In this document: one piece after another, positions 42,072 through 51,212 of the stretch
Layout: each line of letters opens with the position of its first letter
Numbering within the stretch: the first letter of the stretch is position 1
DNA from: JANPPS01 sp965246925
GTDB lineage: Bacteria; Pseudomonadota; Alphaproteobacteria; Acetobacterales; Acetobacteraceae
Length of the DNA: 64,000 bases
Reading direction: 5' to 3'
Assembly (NCBI GenBank): GCA_965246925.1
Contig: OZ251994.1
Span: forward strand, 682,001 to 746,000
Program-made: the position numbers and the translations under genes
The notes under the pieces: model-generated
Databases searched by the model: none
What the model was told of the DNA's origin: nothing
Seen by the model: the letters and a program-made list of their open reading frames with translations, nothing else

Positions 42072-42406
42072 AGCGCCTCGCTATCGGTTTCGCCGGTGCG
42101 GATGCGCACGGCCCGTTCAACGTCCATGACGAAAATCTTGCCGTCCCCGATCTTGCCGGTATGCGCGGCCTTCATGATGGCCTCCACAACCTGCTCGGCC
42201 AGGTTCTCGGGCACCGCCAACTCGACCTTCACCTTCGGCAGGAAGTTCACGTGATATTCGGCACCGCGGTAGATTTCCGTCTGGCCCTTTTGCCGCCCAA
42301 ACCCTTTGACCTCTGACACCGTCAGGCCCTGCACGCCCAACGGCGTCAGTGCCTCCCGGACATCGTCCAGTTTGAAGGGTTTGATGATGGCCATGATAAG
42401 CTTCAT
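42068..42406 (-). CDS. glnK: nitrogen regulatory PII protein GlnK
   Basis: PII signal protein, 112 aa, sensing 2-oxoglutarate, ATP/ADP and glutamine. The T-loop carries the uridylylation Tyr51 in QTEIYRGAEY, the B-loop is KIGDGKIFV and C-terminal VRIRTGETDSEAL is complete. The frame is open to 42886 but only this start matches. The upstream strand has a near -24/-12 promoter (TGGCACG), fitting nitrogen control through sigma-54. Confidence 0.96.
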   Translation of the reverse strand: MKLIMAIIKPFKLDDVREALTPLGVQGLTVSEVKGFGRQKGQTEIYRGAEYHVNFLPKVKVELAVPENLAEQVVEAIMKAAHTGKIGDGKIFVMDVERAVRIRTGETDSEAL

Positions 42407-42428
42407 AGCGCCTCTCTCTCTTTCTATT

Positions 42429-42444
42429 TCCGCCCGCCGTGCCA
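42429..42444 (-). promoter_or_regulatory. candidate sigma-54 promoter of glnK-amtB
   Basis: On the minus strand TGGCACG matches the -24 box perfectly, followed by four bases and GCGGA where TTGCA is expected. The -24 GG is right but the -12 GC is not. It lies 32 bp before the glnK ATG. Given glnK control by NtrC elsewhere, the site is plausible but imperfect. Confidence 0.35.
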
Positions 42445-42516
42445 CATGCAGTGCGGTCAACAGACTGTTACTCAAGAAGCGTGCCGCGCAGTTTGCCGAG
42501 GCCGCCAGTCTTTCGG

Positions 42517-43737
42517 ATGGACGAAATGCACAAAAATCATGCAGAGGTAGATGTCTGCATCGTAGGCGCTGGACCCGTCGGTGGCACGCTGGCATGCAGA
42601 TTGGCGGCAGGCGGGGTTCGTGTGGCAGTGGTGGACCGCGCGGCGCTACCGCCGATGGAGCACCCAAATTTCGATGGACGCGCCTACGCCGTAGCCGCCG
42701 GGTCACGCCGTCTGCTGGAAGACGCCGGCGTCTGGGCGCAGCTGCCACAGGTACCGTGCCCGATCCTGGACATTCGCGTGTCGGACGGACGCATCGGCCG
42801 CCCCGCCTCCCGCCTGTTCCTGCACTTCGATCATCAGGAGGCCGGCACGGATGCGCCGTTCGGCTGGATGGTGGAGGCGCGAGCACTCCGGGTCGCGCTC
42901 AATGCACAGATGCACGCGCAGCCGGCGCTGATGGTGCATGCCCCGGCCCACGCCACCGTGACCCGGCATCCCACCGGCGCCGTGGTTCAGGTATCCGGCG
43001 GCCCCGAAATCCACGCTCGCCTGGTGGTGGCCGCCGAGGGAAGACAGTCCCCGTTGCGTGAGCAGGCCGGCATCCGCGTAACGCGCCTCCCCTATGATCA
43101 GCGCGGGATGGTGAGCGCGGTGGCGCACGAAAAACCACACCACAACACGGCGCTGGAACACTTCCTACCCGCTGGCCCCTTCGCCCAACTGCCGATGACC
43201 GGCACGGAGGACGCACCCCATATCTCGGCCATCGTCTGGACCGAGCGCACCGCCACGGCCGACCGCGTGATCACGCTCGACGACGCCGCTTTCGCCCGCG
43301 AAGTCCAGCGCCGCTTAGGCTCGCATCTGGGCAAGGTCCGCCCCATCGGCCGCCGCTGGATCTACCCCCTAGGCGCGCTCCACGCCGAACGCTACGTCGA
43401 TACTCGCCTCGCGCTCGTTGGTGACGCCGCCCACGGCATCCACCCGATCGCCGGGCAGGGGCTGAACCTGGGTTTCAGGGATGTCATCGCCCTATCTAAC
43501 CTGCTCATCACCGCAGTGGCGGAAGGCACAGACCCCGGCGCCCCCACGCTGCTGTCCGCCTACCAACACGCCAGACGCCCCGCCAACCTTCTCATGCTCG
43601 GCGCCACCGACGCCCTAGACCGCCTCTTCAGCACCAACAACCCCCTACTCCGCCTCGCCCGCGACATCGGCATCGCGGGCGTGCACCGGGCACCGGCGCT
43701 GAAGCGGGCGTTCATGCGGCAGGCGATGGGCGGCTAG
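42517..43737 (+). CDS. FAD-dependent UbiH/UbiF/Coq6-family hydroxylase
   Basis: Flavin monooxygenase of ubiquinone synthesis, 406 aa. The FAD-binding motif is CIVGAGPVGGTLACRLA (residues 14-30 or so), with the second nucleotide motif GDAAHGIHPIAGQGLNLGFRD. Family members hydroxylate C1, C5 or C6 of the quinone ring; which cannot be told from sequence alone. The start at 42517 or ATG 42526 both precede homology. Divergent from glnK with 110 bp between. Confidence 0.88.
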   Translation: MDEMHKNHAEVDVCIVGAGPVGGTLACRLAAGGVRVAVVDRAALPPMEHPNFDGRAYAVAAGSRRLLEDAGVWAQLPQVPCPILDIRVSDGRIGRPASRLFLHFDHQEAGTDAPFGWMVEARALRVALNAQMHAQPALMVHAPAHATVTRHPTGAVVQVSGGPEIHARLVVAAEGRQSPLREQAGIRVTRLPYDQRGMVSAVAHEKPHHNTALEHFLPAGPFAQLPMTGTEDAPHISAIVWTERTATADRVITLDDAAFAREVQRRLGSHLGKVRPIGRRWIYPLGALHAERYVDTRLALVGDAAHGIHPIAGQGLNLGFRDVIALSNLLITAVAEGTDPGAPTLLSAYQHARRPANLLMLGATDALDRLFSTNNPLLRLARDIGIAGVHRAPALKRAFMRQAMGG

Positions 43738-45422
43738 AACCGCCCCGCCCCGGCCAAGCCATCATGCAGCGGGTTGAGACCGAGGCGGAGCGAACGCAGC
43801 CCGGCCAGCTGCACCGGCGTGATCGACTCGGCCTCGGCCCCACGCTGCCCGGCCTCCGCGTGCCGGAGCAGGTCCGGCGCGGCGAACGCAGTGACCAGCC
43901 CGATGGCGAAGGAAAGTACAATCAAGGCCTTGTGCCAGCGGGATAGGACGGGTAGCGCGGGAGCAGCAGGCTGCTTTGGCCTGTCCCGGAGCGGCGCGCG
44001 AAACACCATAGCCAAGGCGGCGCCGGTCATTGCCCCCGCCGCATGCGCCAGGACATTCGGGTGGGGCGTTGCCAAATCCAAGAGAAGCAACAGCACGACA
44101 CCCCACGATACCCTCAGCCAGCGCTGATTGAGGACCGGCGCCCGGTCCCGCCGCCACCGTTTGACCGACTGAACCACCAACGCGCCAAGCAGACCCGCAA
44201 GGGCAGGCGATGTGCCCAGCTCCAATCGATCCGGCGCCAAGCCGGACAGGATCGTCCCCAGCGCCGCGGCCATGGAGCCGAGCCCGGACGCAGCGAACAC
44301 CAGCAGCGTGCGCCACCGCCCGATCGCGTATTCCGTCCATGCGCAAAGCACCGCCAGGCCGATCAGATTGACGGTCAGATGCGTCCAGCCCGCATGCAGG
44401 AACAGCGCCGGGCCCAGCACCCACCATTGCCCGCAAAGCACGACCCGGTCCGGACGAAGCACGCCGAGATGCAGCAGCAACTGGCGGCCGGTGAGGTCAT
44501 CCAAAGCGAACTCCCAACCGAATGCCATCAGGGAGAGAGCCACGAGCCCGATCGTCACCCGCATATGCCAGACCTGGGGGCGGCTCGCGTAGGCGGCCAT
44601 CGCGGCGTTCATACCGGCCTCCGCCGCGTCCAGCACGACCGCTTCGTCCGGGCTTAGGACCGCCACAGGGTGCGGATCCTTGAGCAACAGGACTGCGTCG
44701 CGCGCCACCGTCCGATGCCGGGATGTCGTGAGGCGCTCAAGTGCTGTGCGGCCCACCGGCAGCCCGGCCCGGTGCTGCGCCGTGGTGAGCCAGTAGGCGC
44801 GCTGGTCCGGTCGCATGCGCTTGAAGTAGGTGTCCAGCAGCCTGCGTAACGGGTCCACGCGGCCAGTGGCGCTGAATAGCCCGATCAGCACATTTCCTCG
44901 CGACAGGCCGCGGCCCGGTGCCAGCCTTCCAAAACTCGCGCCGTGTGCGGCCTCTAGGGCGACCAGATCACTAGTACGGTTCAGGAAACCGGCGGCAGCC
45001 ATCCGGGCGGCGACCGCGCTCGGCGATGTCTCCCGTTGCACCGCGGGGTCATCGGCAAACTCGGCTGTCCGCCCCTCGAGATGGTCGTGCCAGAACCGGG
45101 CGAACAGGGCCTGCGCTGGCAGGGTACGGGGATTACCTGCAATACGCTTCATCAAGGAGATAGCGCCGGTCACGTCGCCAGCGTCTGCGAGGGTAATGGC
45201 CTGAAAACCGCGGGCCGCATCCCACAAGCTCCGGCGGGGATGCAGCACCAGCGCTGCAACGTACAGGGGGACGTGGGCGCTGAAGCGTTGCTGACCAAGG
45301 TCCCGGTTGGCCAAGCTCAGGAACAGCGACGGCAGCCCGATCAGGCCGAGATACAGCGCGTAGACGATCCAGCCGGCCCATAGCGGGGCGAGCACCAGGC
45401 CGCCGACGCCCACCGCAATCAC
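43734..45422 (-). CDS. rhomboid-family intramembrane serine protease
   Basis: Membrane protein of 562 aa: two N-terminal helices, a cytoplasmic or periplasmic domain (about 60-300) and a C-terminal rhomboid core with HAGWTHLTVNLIGL, LGTSPALAGLLGALV and NVLAHAAGAMTGAAL. The Ser and His of the dyad are present, but the usual GxSG reads GTSP, so activity is uncertain. GTG at 45422 (AAGG 8 nt upstream) is the first ordinary start. The frame continues to an ATT at 45521 with a strong GGAGG six nt before it, adding a membrane helix (NLALLWIGLSLAWVTV). It meets the UbiH gene tail to tail with a 4-bp overlap. Confidence 0.8.
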   Translation of the reverse strand: MIAVGVGGLVLAPLWAGWIVYALYLGLIGLPSLFLSLANRDLGQQRFSAHVPLYVAALVLHPRRSLWDAARGFQAITLADAGDVTGAISLMKRIAGNPRTLPAQALFARFWHDHLEGRTAEFADDPAVQRETSPSAVAARMAAAGFLNRTSDLVALEAAHGASFGRLAPGRGLSRGNVLIGLFSATGRVDPLRRLLDTYFKRMRPDQRAYWLTTAQHRAGLPVGRTALERLTTSRHRTVARDAVLLLKDPHPVAVLSPDEAVVLDAAEAGMNAAMAAYASRPQVWHMRVTIGLVALSLMAFGWEFALDDLTGRQLLLHLGVLRPDRVVLCGQWWVLGPALFLHAGWTHLTVNLIGLAVLCAWTEYAIGRWRTLLVFAASGLGSMAAALGTILSGLAPDRLELGTSPALAGLLGALVVQSVKRWRRDRAPVLNQRWLRVSWGVVLLLLLDLATPHPNVLAHAAGAMTGAALAMVFRAPLRDRPKQPAAPALPVLSRWHKALIVLSFAIGLVTAFAAPDLLRHAEAGQRGAEAESITPVQLAGLRSLRLGLNPLHDGLAGAGRF

Positions 45423-45521
45423 CAGCAGGCCCTTGCACAGCCATAGACCGTCAGGCGGCCTAATGACCGTAACCCAGGCTAACGACAGCCCGATCCAAAG
45501 CAGAGCAAGGTTACCGGAAAT

Positions 45522-45533
45522 CTAAACCCTCCA
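45522..45533 (-). promoter_or_regulatory. strong Shine-Dalgarno before an ATT codon, rhomboid gene
   Basis: TGGAGGG at 45533-45527 is the best ribosome-binding site in the area and lies five nt before an ATT codon (45521-45519), which directly follows an in-frame TAG. The frame from ATT runs into the rhomboid ORF. AUU is a known rare start (infC), so this could be the real initiation site. Confidence 0.5.
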
Positions 45534-45690
45534 CCGAAGCGCCGCTACGGAAGATGCGCGCCACGTACCCAGCACAATCCCATGCCGATGCCAAGCCGCC
45601 AACGCAACGCTGTCATCCCAAATTAATTGAAAAGCCTTGCGGCCTGGGCCAACCTGCAAACAAGAAACAAACCAAGCGGGGAGAGGCATC

Positions 45691-48309
45691 ATGGCGACAT
45701 ACGCATGGCGGTCCGGCGTCAACGGTAGCTGGGGCAACGCCGCGCTATGGACCGGTGGGCAAGTCCCAAATGCCGCCAGCGCCGCCGTGACCATCGCCGC
45801 CCCAGGAACCTACACCGTCACCCTCGCCGGCGGTGAGGCGTTCACCGTGGGTTCGCTGCTGCTCAACGGTACCGGCGCCCTGCTCAGTATCGCCGGCCTG
45901 CTGCACCTCAATGGCACGCTCACCGTCAAGGCCGGCCGGGTCGAGCTTCACCGCGGCACCATCCAGGGCGGTACCATCGTGGGCGACGGGTCGGAGCTGG
46001 GCTTCGGGCTCGAGCCCTTGAACACGCTGGACGGCGTTACCGTTCGGGGCGGGCTCAACCTCGACGGCAACGCTATCTTTACGCACGGGACCAAGGTGGT
46101 CGCCGCCAACGGCACCTCGCCCGGCGCCCTCACCCTCGGCACGCTGCAAGGTTCAACCCTACAGATCATCGGCGCGCAAACCCTGCACAACATCATTCAG
46201 CTAAAGAACTACAGCCAGATCGTGGCCTCGGCGAGCCTCACGCTCGCGTCCGACACCCGCGTTTCGGGCGATGGATCGGTCGGCGTGGACCTCACGGCCA
46301 CCGCCGCCACCCTCACCAATCAGGGCATCATCACCGCCGATCAGGCCGGGCAGCGGCTGGACGTGACCGGGGCCAAGATCGCCAACAGCGGCACGCTGGC
46401 GACCGTCAATGGCGCCACGCTCAGCATCGCCGGCGCGCTGACCAATACCGGCACCATCACCGCGGCCGGCGGCACGCTGCAGATCGGCACGCTGCAGAAC
46501 AACAGCACCGGAACCATCACCGCCACCAATGCCGAGATCGACCTCGGCAACGCCACCACCGCCACGCTCGGCACCTTCAGCCGCACTGGCGGGACCCTGC
46601 TGGTGACGGGGACGATCGACAACACCGGCCAGAACCTGGACCTTACGCAGGGCCGGCTGGCCAGGCTGAACCTGGGTGGCGCCATCCACGGCGGGACGCT
46701 CACGCATCCCTCCGGGCTCGGCCTGGTCTATGCCTACAAGGCGCAGCTCGATGGCGTGACGGTGCTGGGCGACGTCACCGTCCAGGGCGGCGGGTTGCGG
46801 CTGAGCGGGACGGCAGTGCGCAATGCGGCCAACACGGCGCCGGGCATGATCACCGTGAATGGGCAGACGCTGATCCTACAGGGCACGCAGACGCTGCACG
46901 GCACGGTTCAGCTCCAGGCCGGCGCGGTGCTGGCGGCCGGCGATTACGGCATCAAGCCCGGTGCCGACACCCTGACCATCGCCGCCGACGCCAGCATCGC
47001 CGGCGCGGGTGCCATCAAGGACGGCCTGTTCCTGGGCGAGTCCGGCGGTCAGGGCCTGTTCGTCGGCCCCGCTACGGTCGTGAACGAAGGCGTCATCACC
47101 GCCACCGGCCAGACCCTGACGGTCAGCCCCAACATTTTCACCAACACCGGCAGCCTCGGCACCCTCGCCGGTGCCACCCTCACCGTGGCGCCCACCCATT
47201 TTAGCAACTTCAATCACGGCACGCTGGACGGCGGCTCGTACCTGTCGAGCGGTTTGCTGCAATTGAGATCGGACGCGGCGCTCACCACGATCGGCGGCAC
47301 CAGCCGGACGGATGTGCAGCTGGACCGCGCCGGTCAGCTCGCGTCCTGGGACACAGCGGCCTCCATCTACCGTGGCTATCAGGACACGCTCACCACCATC
47401 GGCACGCACGGCAACCTGTCGCTCGCCATCGATACGGTTTTCGCCCACCCGCTGGTTAACAACGGCACGCTTTCGGTATTCGACGGCCCTAAGACCATCA
47501 AGGCCCCGAGCCTCACCAACTCCGCTGGCGCCACACTCCTGCTCTGGGGCACGCTCGATGCGCCGCTGATCAATAACGGCGTGGTGACCGCGACCGAGGC
47601 CTCAAAGATCACCGGCGCCGTCACGGGGACGGGTGAGCTTGACCTCGGCAGCGTCAGCACGCTCGAACTGGCCAGCATCGGCACGCAAACCATCAAGTTC
47701 ATGGGCGCAGGCGCCACGCTCAAGCTGGACGCACCCGGCGCCTATACCGGCCAGATCCAGGGTTTCACCCGGCAACAAATCATCGACCTCGCCGGCATTC
47801 AGGCCGACCGCGCAAGCTTCAGCCAAGGCGTGCTGACCCTGTATAAGGGCGCCGCATCCGTGGACCGGCTGAACCTGGCCGGTGCGTTCACCAACGAAAT
47901 CTTCGAGGTCAAGGCGGACGGCACGGGCGGCACCGCGGTCAAGGTCAACGACCTCCCGGTCACCACCGTCCCCGCGAGCGAGACGGTCACCGCCGGCTCC
48001 ACCACCGCCCTGGCCGGCATCTCGATCGCCGACGCCGACGCCCGCTTCCCGGACGAGCTGTTCACCGTCCGGATCTCCGACATCACCGGCCACCTCACGG
48101 CCAACCCCGGCACCGGCCAGGCCGCAGTCACCGGCGCGAATAGCACGGCGCTGACGGTCACCGGCGGCCTGCTGAACGTGAACGAAGCCCTGGCGACCCT
48201 CACCTACACCGCCGGCCCAGCCGGCTCGGACACCATCCGCCTCCTCACCTCAGACGGCCGCGGCGGCACGGACACGCACAGCATCGGGATCACCATCGCG
48301 CCGCACTGA
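45691..48309 (+). CDS. large repetitive surface-type protein
   Basis: An 872-aa Gly/Thr/Ala/Asn-rich protein. From about residue 10 to 700 it is built of irregular repeats (forms like LNGTLTVKAG, TNTGTITAAGGTLQIG, NNGTLSVFDG) that suggest a beta-helix, and the last 130 residues (PVTTVPASETVTAGSTTAL then ADARFPDELFTVRI) look like a cadherin/Calx-beta-like module. There is no N-terminal signal peptide, so export by type I secretion, as in proteins of similar build, is possible; no RTX nonapeptides are visible. ATG at 45691 follows GGGGAGAGG. It starts with GSWGNAALWTG, a motif I have seen in related proteins of unknown function. Confidence 0.72.
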   Translation: MATYAWRSGVNGSWGNAALWTGGQVPNAASAAVTIAAPGTYTVTLAGGEAFTVGSLLLNGTGALLSIAGLLHLNGTLTVKAGRVELHRGTIQGGTIVGDGSELGFGLEPLNTLDGVTVRGGLNLDGNAIFTHGTKVVAANGTSPGALTLGTLQGSTLQIIGAQTLHNIIQLKNYSQIVASASLTLASDTRVSGDGSVGVDLTATAATLTNQGIITADQAGQRLDVTGAKIANSGTLATVNGATLSIAGALTNTGTITAAGGTLQIGTLQNNSTGTITATNAEIDLGNATTATLGTFSRTGGTLLVTGTIDNTGQNLDLTQGRLARLNLGGAIHGGTLTHPSGLGLVYAYKAQLDGVTVLGDVTVQGGGLRLSGTAVRNAANTAPGMITVNGQTLILQGTQTLHGTVQLQAGAVLAAGDYGIKPGADTLTIAADASIAGAGAIKDGLFLGESGGQGLFVGPATVVNEGVITATGQTLTVSPNIFTNTGSLGTLAGATLTVAPTHFSNFNHGTLDGGSYLSSGLLQLRSDAALTTIGGTSRTDVQLDRAGQLASWDTAASIYRGYQDTLTTIGTHGNLSLAIDTVFAHPLVNNGTLSVFDGPKTIKAPSLTNSAGATLLLWGTLDAPLINNGVVTATEASKITGAVTGTGELDLGSVSTLELASIGTQTIKFMGAGATLKLDAPGAYTGQIQGFTRQQIIDLAGIQADRASFSQGVLTLYKGAASVDRLNLAGAFTNEIFEVKADGTGGTAVKVNDLPVTTVPASETVTAGSTTALAGISIADADARFPDELFTVRISDITGHLTANPGTGQAAVTGANSTALTVTGGLLNVNEALATLTYTAGPAGSDTIRLLTSDGRGGTDTHSIGITIAPH

Positions 48310-48570
48310 ACGGCCACACCGGCCGGGGCACCCGCGTCCCGGCGAGGGAGGCCGCGGTCTGCTACGTGCCGATGACGAGCTGGCGGCATAGTTCGCCTGG
48401 GCCAGGCCCCGCAGGGTGGACGCCAGCAGGTTGACCTGGTCCAAATCAAGCAGCCACGCGCTGGTCAGGTCATAGGTGGTCAGGATGTTGGGCGAGGCAT
48501 AAACGGGCGCGTCACGTCGATGTCTGAACCAAGAGCATTGTCGAAAATTCAAGCCAGACAAAGCCGTGCC
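48310..48570 (-). pseudogene. possible coding remnant, no intact gene
   Basis: The 261 bp between the surface protein and emrB hold no convincing intact gene. One minus-strand frame reads like protein for about 45 codons (APVYASPNILTTYDLTSAW, then VNLLASTLRGLAQANYAASS) but has no good start codon, and its end runs into Ser/Arg/Pro-rich text. It may be the broken 3' end of an old gene. A CGGCC-ACACC-GGCCG hairpin at 48311-48325 lacks a T tract. Confidence 0.25.
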
Positions 48571-50115
48571 TCAATGCCCGCCCCCACCCCCGCCAGCCCG
48601 CGCCGGAGACAGGAAGAACACGCCCAGCAGACTCAGCATCAGCCCGGTGCCGATCAGCAAAAAGCAATCCGCGTAGCCCATCACCACCGCCTGCTGCCGC
48701 ACTTGTTGCGCAAGGCTGGCCAGGGCTTGGTCCGGGGACAGCACGTGGCCGAGCTGGCCGAGGCGCTCGGCCAGCAGGACGGAGTTTTGCGTCACCCGCT
48801 CGGCAATGGCCGAGAAATGCCAGTGCTCCCGGTGCTCCGCCGCCGTCGCCAGCAAGGCAATCCCGCACGAGCCGCCGAGGTTGCGGAACATGTTGAACAA
48901 CGCACTGGCGGCCCCGGCCTGGGCGGGGGAGATGCCGATCGTGGCCATTTGTGATAGCGGTGAAATGATGAACGGCTGCCCCAGCGCCCGCACCAGCTGG
49001 GTCCAGCGTAGCTGGTCACCGCCAGTATCGGCGCTCATGGTAAAGCCATTCATCAAGCAACTGACGCCAAACAAGAACACGCCGAACCCCAGCACCAGGC
49101 GGCTATCGACCCGCTTCAAGATGAATGGCAGCAGCGGCAGCAGCGCCAATTGCGGCAACCCCAGCCACATCTGCACGGCGCCGATCTGGAACGCGTCGTA
49201 ATGCTGCACCCGAGCCAGATACAGCGGCAGGATATACACGGAGCCATACAGCCCGAAGCCGGTCGCGAAGTTGATGGCGCACGCCGTACTCAATGACCGC
49301 TTGCGCAGCAGCCGCAGATCGATGAACGGCTCCTTCCGCGTCAGCTCGATGACGAAGAACGCGGTCAGGAACACCGTCGCCAGCGTGGCGCACAGCCGGA
49401 TCCGGTCACCGCCGAACCAATCCTCCCGCTGCCCCTCCTCCAGCACGTATTCGAGGCACCCGAGGCCCACCGCCATACAAGCGATCCCGCCCCAATCGCC
49501 CCGCGCCAGCCGCTCGAGCTTCATCGGCGCGTCATCCAGCCCATACCAGATCATGCCGAGCAGGGCGGCGCCGGGCAGGAGGTTGATGTAGAAAATCCAG
49601 TGCCAGGAATACGTATCCGTAAGCCACCCGCCGATGGTGGGGCCGATAGCTGGGGCGAACGTTACCGTAAGGCCAAAAACCGCACTCGCGATCGCCCGCT
49701 GCGTGCCCGGTATGCGCAGCAGCATGATCGTAAACGCTGTCGGGATCAGCACGCCGCCGGTGAAACCCTGACCGATCCGGAATAGGATCATTTCACTGAG
49801 GTTACTCGCCAGGCCGCACAGCACGCTAAAGCCCAGGAACAGAGCGGCGTTGACCATCAAATACCGCCGTAACCCGAACACGCCCGACAGCCAGCCCGTC
49901 ATCGGGATCACGATGATCTCGGCGATCAGATACCCGGTGCTGATCCAGCTGCCCTCATCCAGGCTCGCCCCCAGCGTGCCCTGGATATCGGCCAGGCTGC
50001 TATTGGTGATCTGGATGTCCAGCACCGCCATGAACGCGCCGAGCGAGCCGCCCAGGAACGCGATCCAGTCCCGGAAAGACGCCTTCGTCCGGGGCGCCGC
50101 AAGCGCCGCGCTCAT
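48571..50115 (-). CDS. emrB: DHA2-family multidrug efflux transporter EmrB
   Basis: Major facilitator with 14 helices, 514 aa. The DHA2 signatures are AVLDIQITNSSLADI near residue 30, motif A-like GWLSGVFGLRRYL, and motif C GPTIGGWLTDTYSW. It forms a tripartite pump with EmrA and an outer-membrane TolC-type protein (not encoded here). The 4-nt overlap with emrA and the marR gene upstream define an inducible drug-export operon. The C terminus ends in a Gly run (GGGGGGH). Confidence 0.94.
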   Translation of the reverse strand: MSAALAAPRTKASFRDWIAFLGGSLGAFMAVLDIQITNSSLADIQGTLGASLDEGSWISTGYLIAEIIVIPMTGWLSGVFGLRRYLMVNAALFLGFSVLCGLASNLSEMILFRIGQGFTGGVLIPTAFTIMLLRIPGTQRAIASAVFGLTVTFAPAIGPTIGGWLTDTYSWHWIFYINLLPGAALLGMIWYGLDDAPMKLERLARGDWGGIACMAVGLGCLEYVLEEGQREDWFGGDRIRLCATLATVFLTAFFVIELTRKEPFIDLRLLRKRSLSTACAINFATGFGLYGSVYILPLYLARVQHYDAFQIGAVQMWLGLPQLALLPLLPFILKRVDSRLVLGFGVFLFGVSCLMNGFTMSADTGGDQLRWTQLVRALGQPFIISPLSQMATIGISPAQAGAASALFNMFRNLGGSCGIALLATAAEHREHWHFSAIAERVTQNSVLLAERLGQLGHVLSPDQALASLAQQVRQQAVVMGYADCFLLIGTGLMLSLLGVFFLSPARAGGGGGGH

Positions 50116-51212
50116 TTCGCGGCGCAGGCGGTCCGGGTATCCACGCCGGCGGTGACGGACAGGCCGGGGCGAAGCTGCGCCAGGCGTGCATCCGGCAGCA
50201 GGCGGATGCGCACCGGCACCCGCTGCACGATCTTGGTGAAGTTGCCCGTCGCGTTCTCGGGCGGCAGCAGCGCGAACGTGCTGCCGCTGCCCGGCGCCAG
50301 ACTGTCCACCACACCGCGGAACGGACGGCCTCCCAGCATATCGAGCGTCAGCGTCACCTCCTGCCCGGCGCAGAACTCCGCCAGCTGCGTCTCCTTGTAA
50401 TTGGCGGTCACATACAGCCCCTGCTGCATCGGCACGACATTCAGCAACCGCGTCCCCGGCTGCACATACTGCCCGGCGCGCACCGTGCGGTCACCCACCG
50501 CGCCGTCGCTCGGGGCCTTGATGGTGGCGTAGGACAAATTGAGCTTGGCCTGATCCTGCGCGGCGCGGGCACGCATCAGCGCGGCGTTGGCGCGTCCCAG
50601 TTGCGCGGCCAGCACGGCAATCTGCTGCCGGGCACTCTGTGCGCCGGCCCGGGCGCGGGCGGCGCTCGCCTGTCGGCCCTTCGCATCCGCATCCGCCTGC
50701 TGCGCCCGTTGGATGGAGCCGGTGCCGGTGCGGACCAGGTCCGAATACCGCTGCGTCTCGGCCCGCGCGAAGCCGGAGGCGGAGTCGGCCACGGTCACAT
50801 CGGCGTCCGCCGCCTGGATGGCGCTGCTTTGCGCCTGGATTTGCGCCCGGAGCGCGGTGATATCCGCCTCGGCGCTGGCGATATCGGCCGCGGCCTGGGC
50901 TACCGCGACCTGTAGGTCCCGGTCATCCAGCTGCACCAGCACATCCCCAGCGCGCACCGTCTGATTGTCCCCAACCGCCACCGCACCGACCTGCCCGGCC
51001 ACCCTGGCCGAGACGGTCACCATATCGGCCTGGATGTAGGCGTCATCCGTAGTCTCGAAGAACCGGCCAGTCGTGATGTAACCATAGGCGTAGTAGGCCA
51101 GCACGCCCAGGACAGTGACGATTACAGCCGACAGGATCAGCCGGCGCCGGTTGGCGGGCGGGGCGGTGACCGCTGGGCGGTCGGTCGTCATCGAGGCCAT
51201 GCCATCCATCAC
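50112..51212 (-). CDS. emrA: membrane-fusion protein EmrA (HlyD family)
   Basis: Periplasmic adaptor, 366 aa, linking EmrB to an outer-membrane channel. One N-terminal anchor helix (LILSAVIVTVLGVLAYYAY), a biotinyl-lipoyl-like part (QADMVTVSARVAGQVGAV), a long Ala/Gln-rich coiled-coil hairpin (about 90-220) and a beta-barrel (IKAPSDGAVGDRTV, RAGQYVQPGTRLLNVVP). It overlaps marR and emrB by 4 nt on each side. Confidence 0.94.
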   Translation of the reverse strand: MMDGMASMTTDRPAVTAPPANRRRLILSAVIVTVLGVLAYYAYGYITTGRFFETTDDAYIQADMVTVSARVAGQVGAVAVGDNQTVRAGDVLVQLDDRDLQVAVAQAAADIASAEADITALRAQIQAQSSAIQAADADVTVADSASGFARAETQRYSDLVRTGTGSIQRAQQADADAKGRQASAARARAGAQSARQQIAVLAAQLGRANAALMRARAAQDQAKLNLSYATIKAPSDGAVGDRTVRAGQYVQPGTRLLNVVPMQQGLYVTANYKETQLAEFCAGQEVTLTLDMLGGRPFRGVVDSLAPGSGSTFALLPPENATGNFTKIVQRVPVRIRLLPDARLAQLRPGLSVTAGVDTRTACAAK

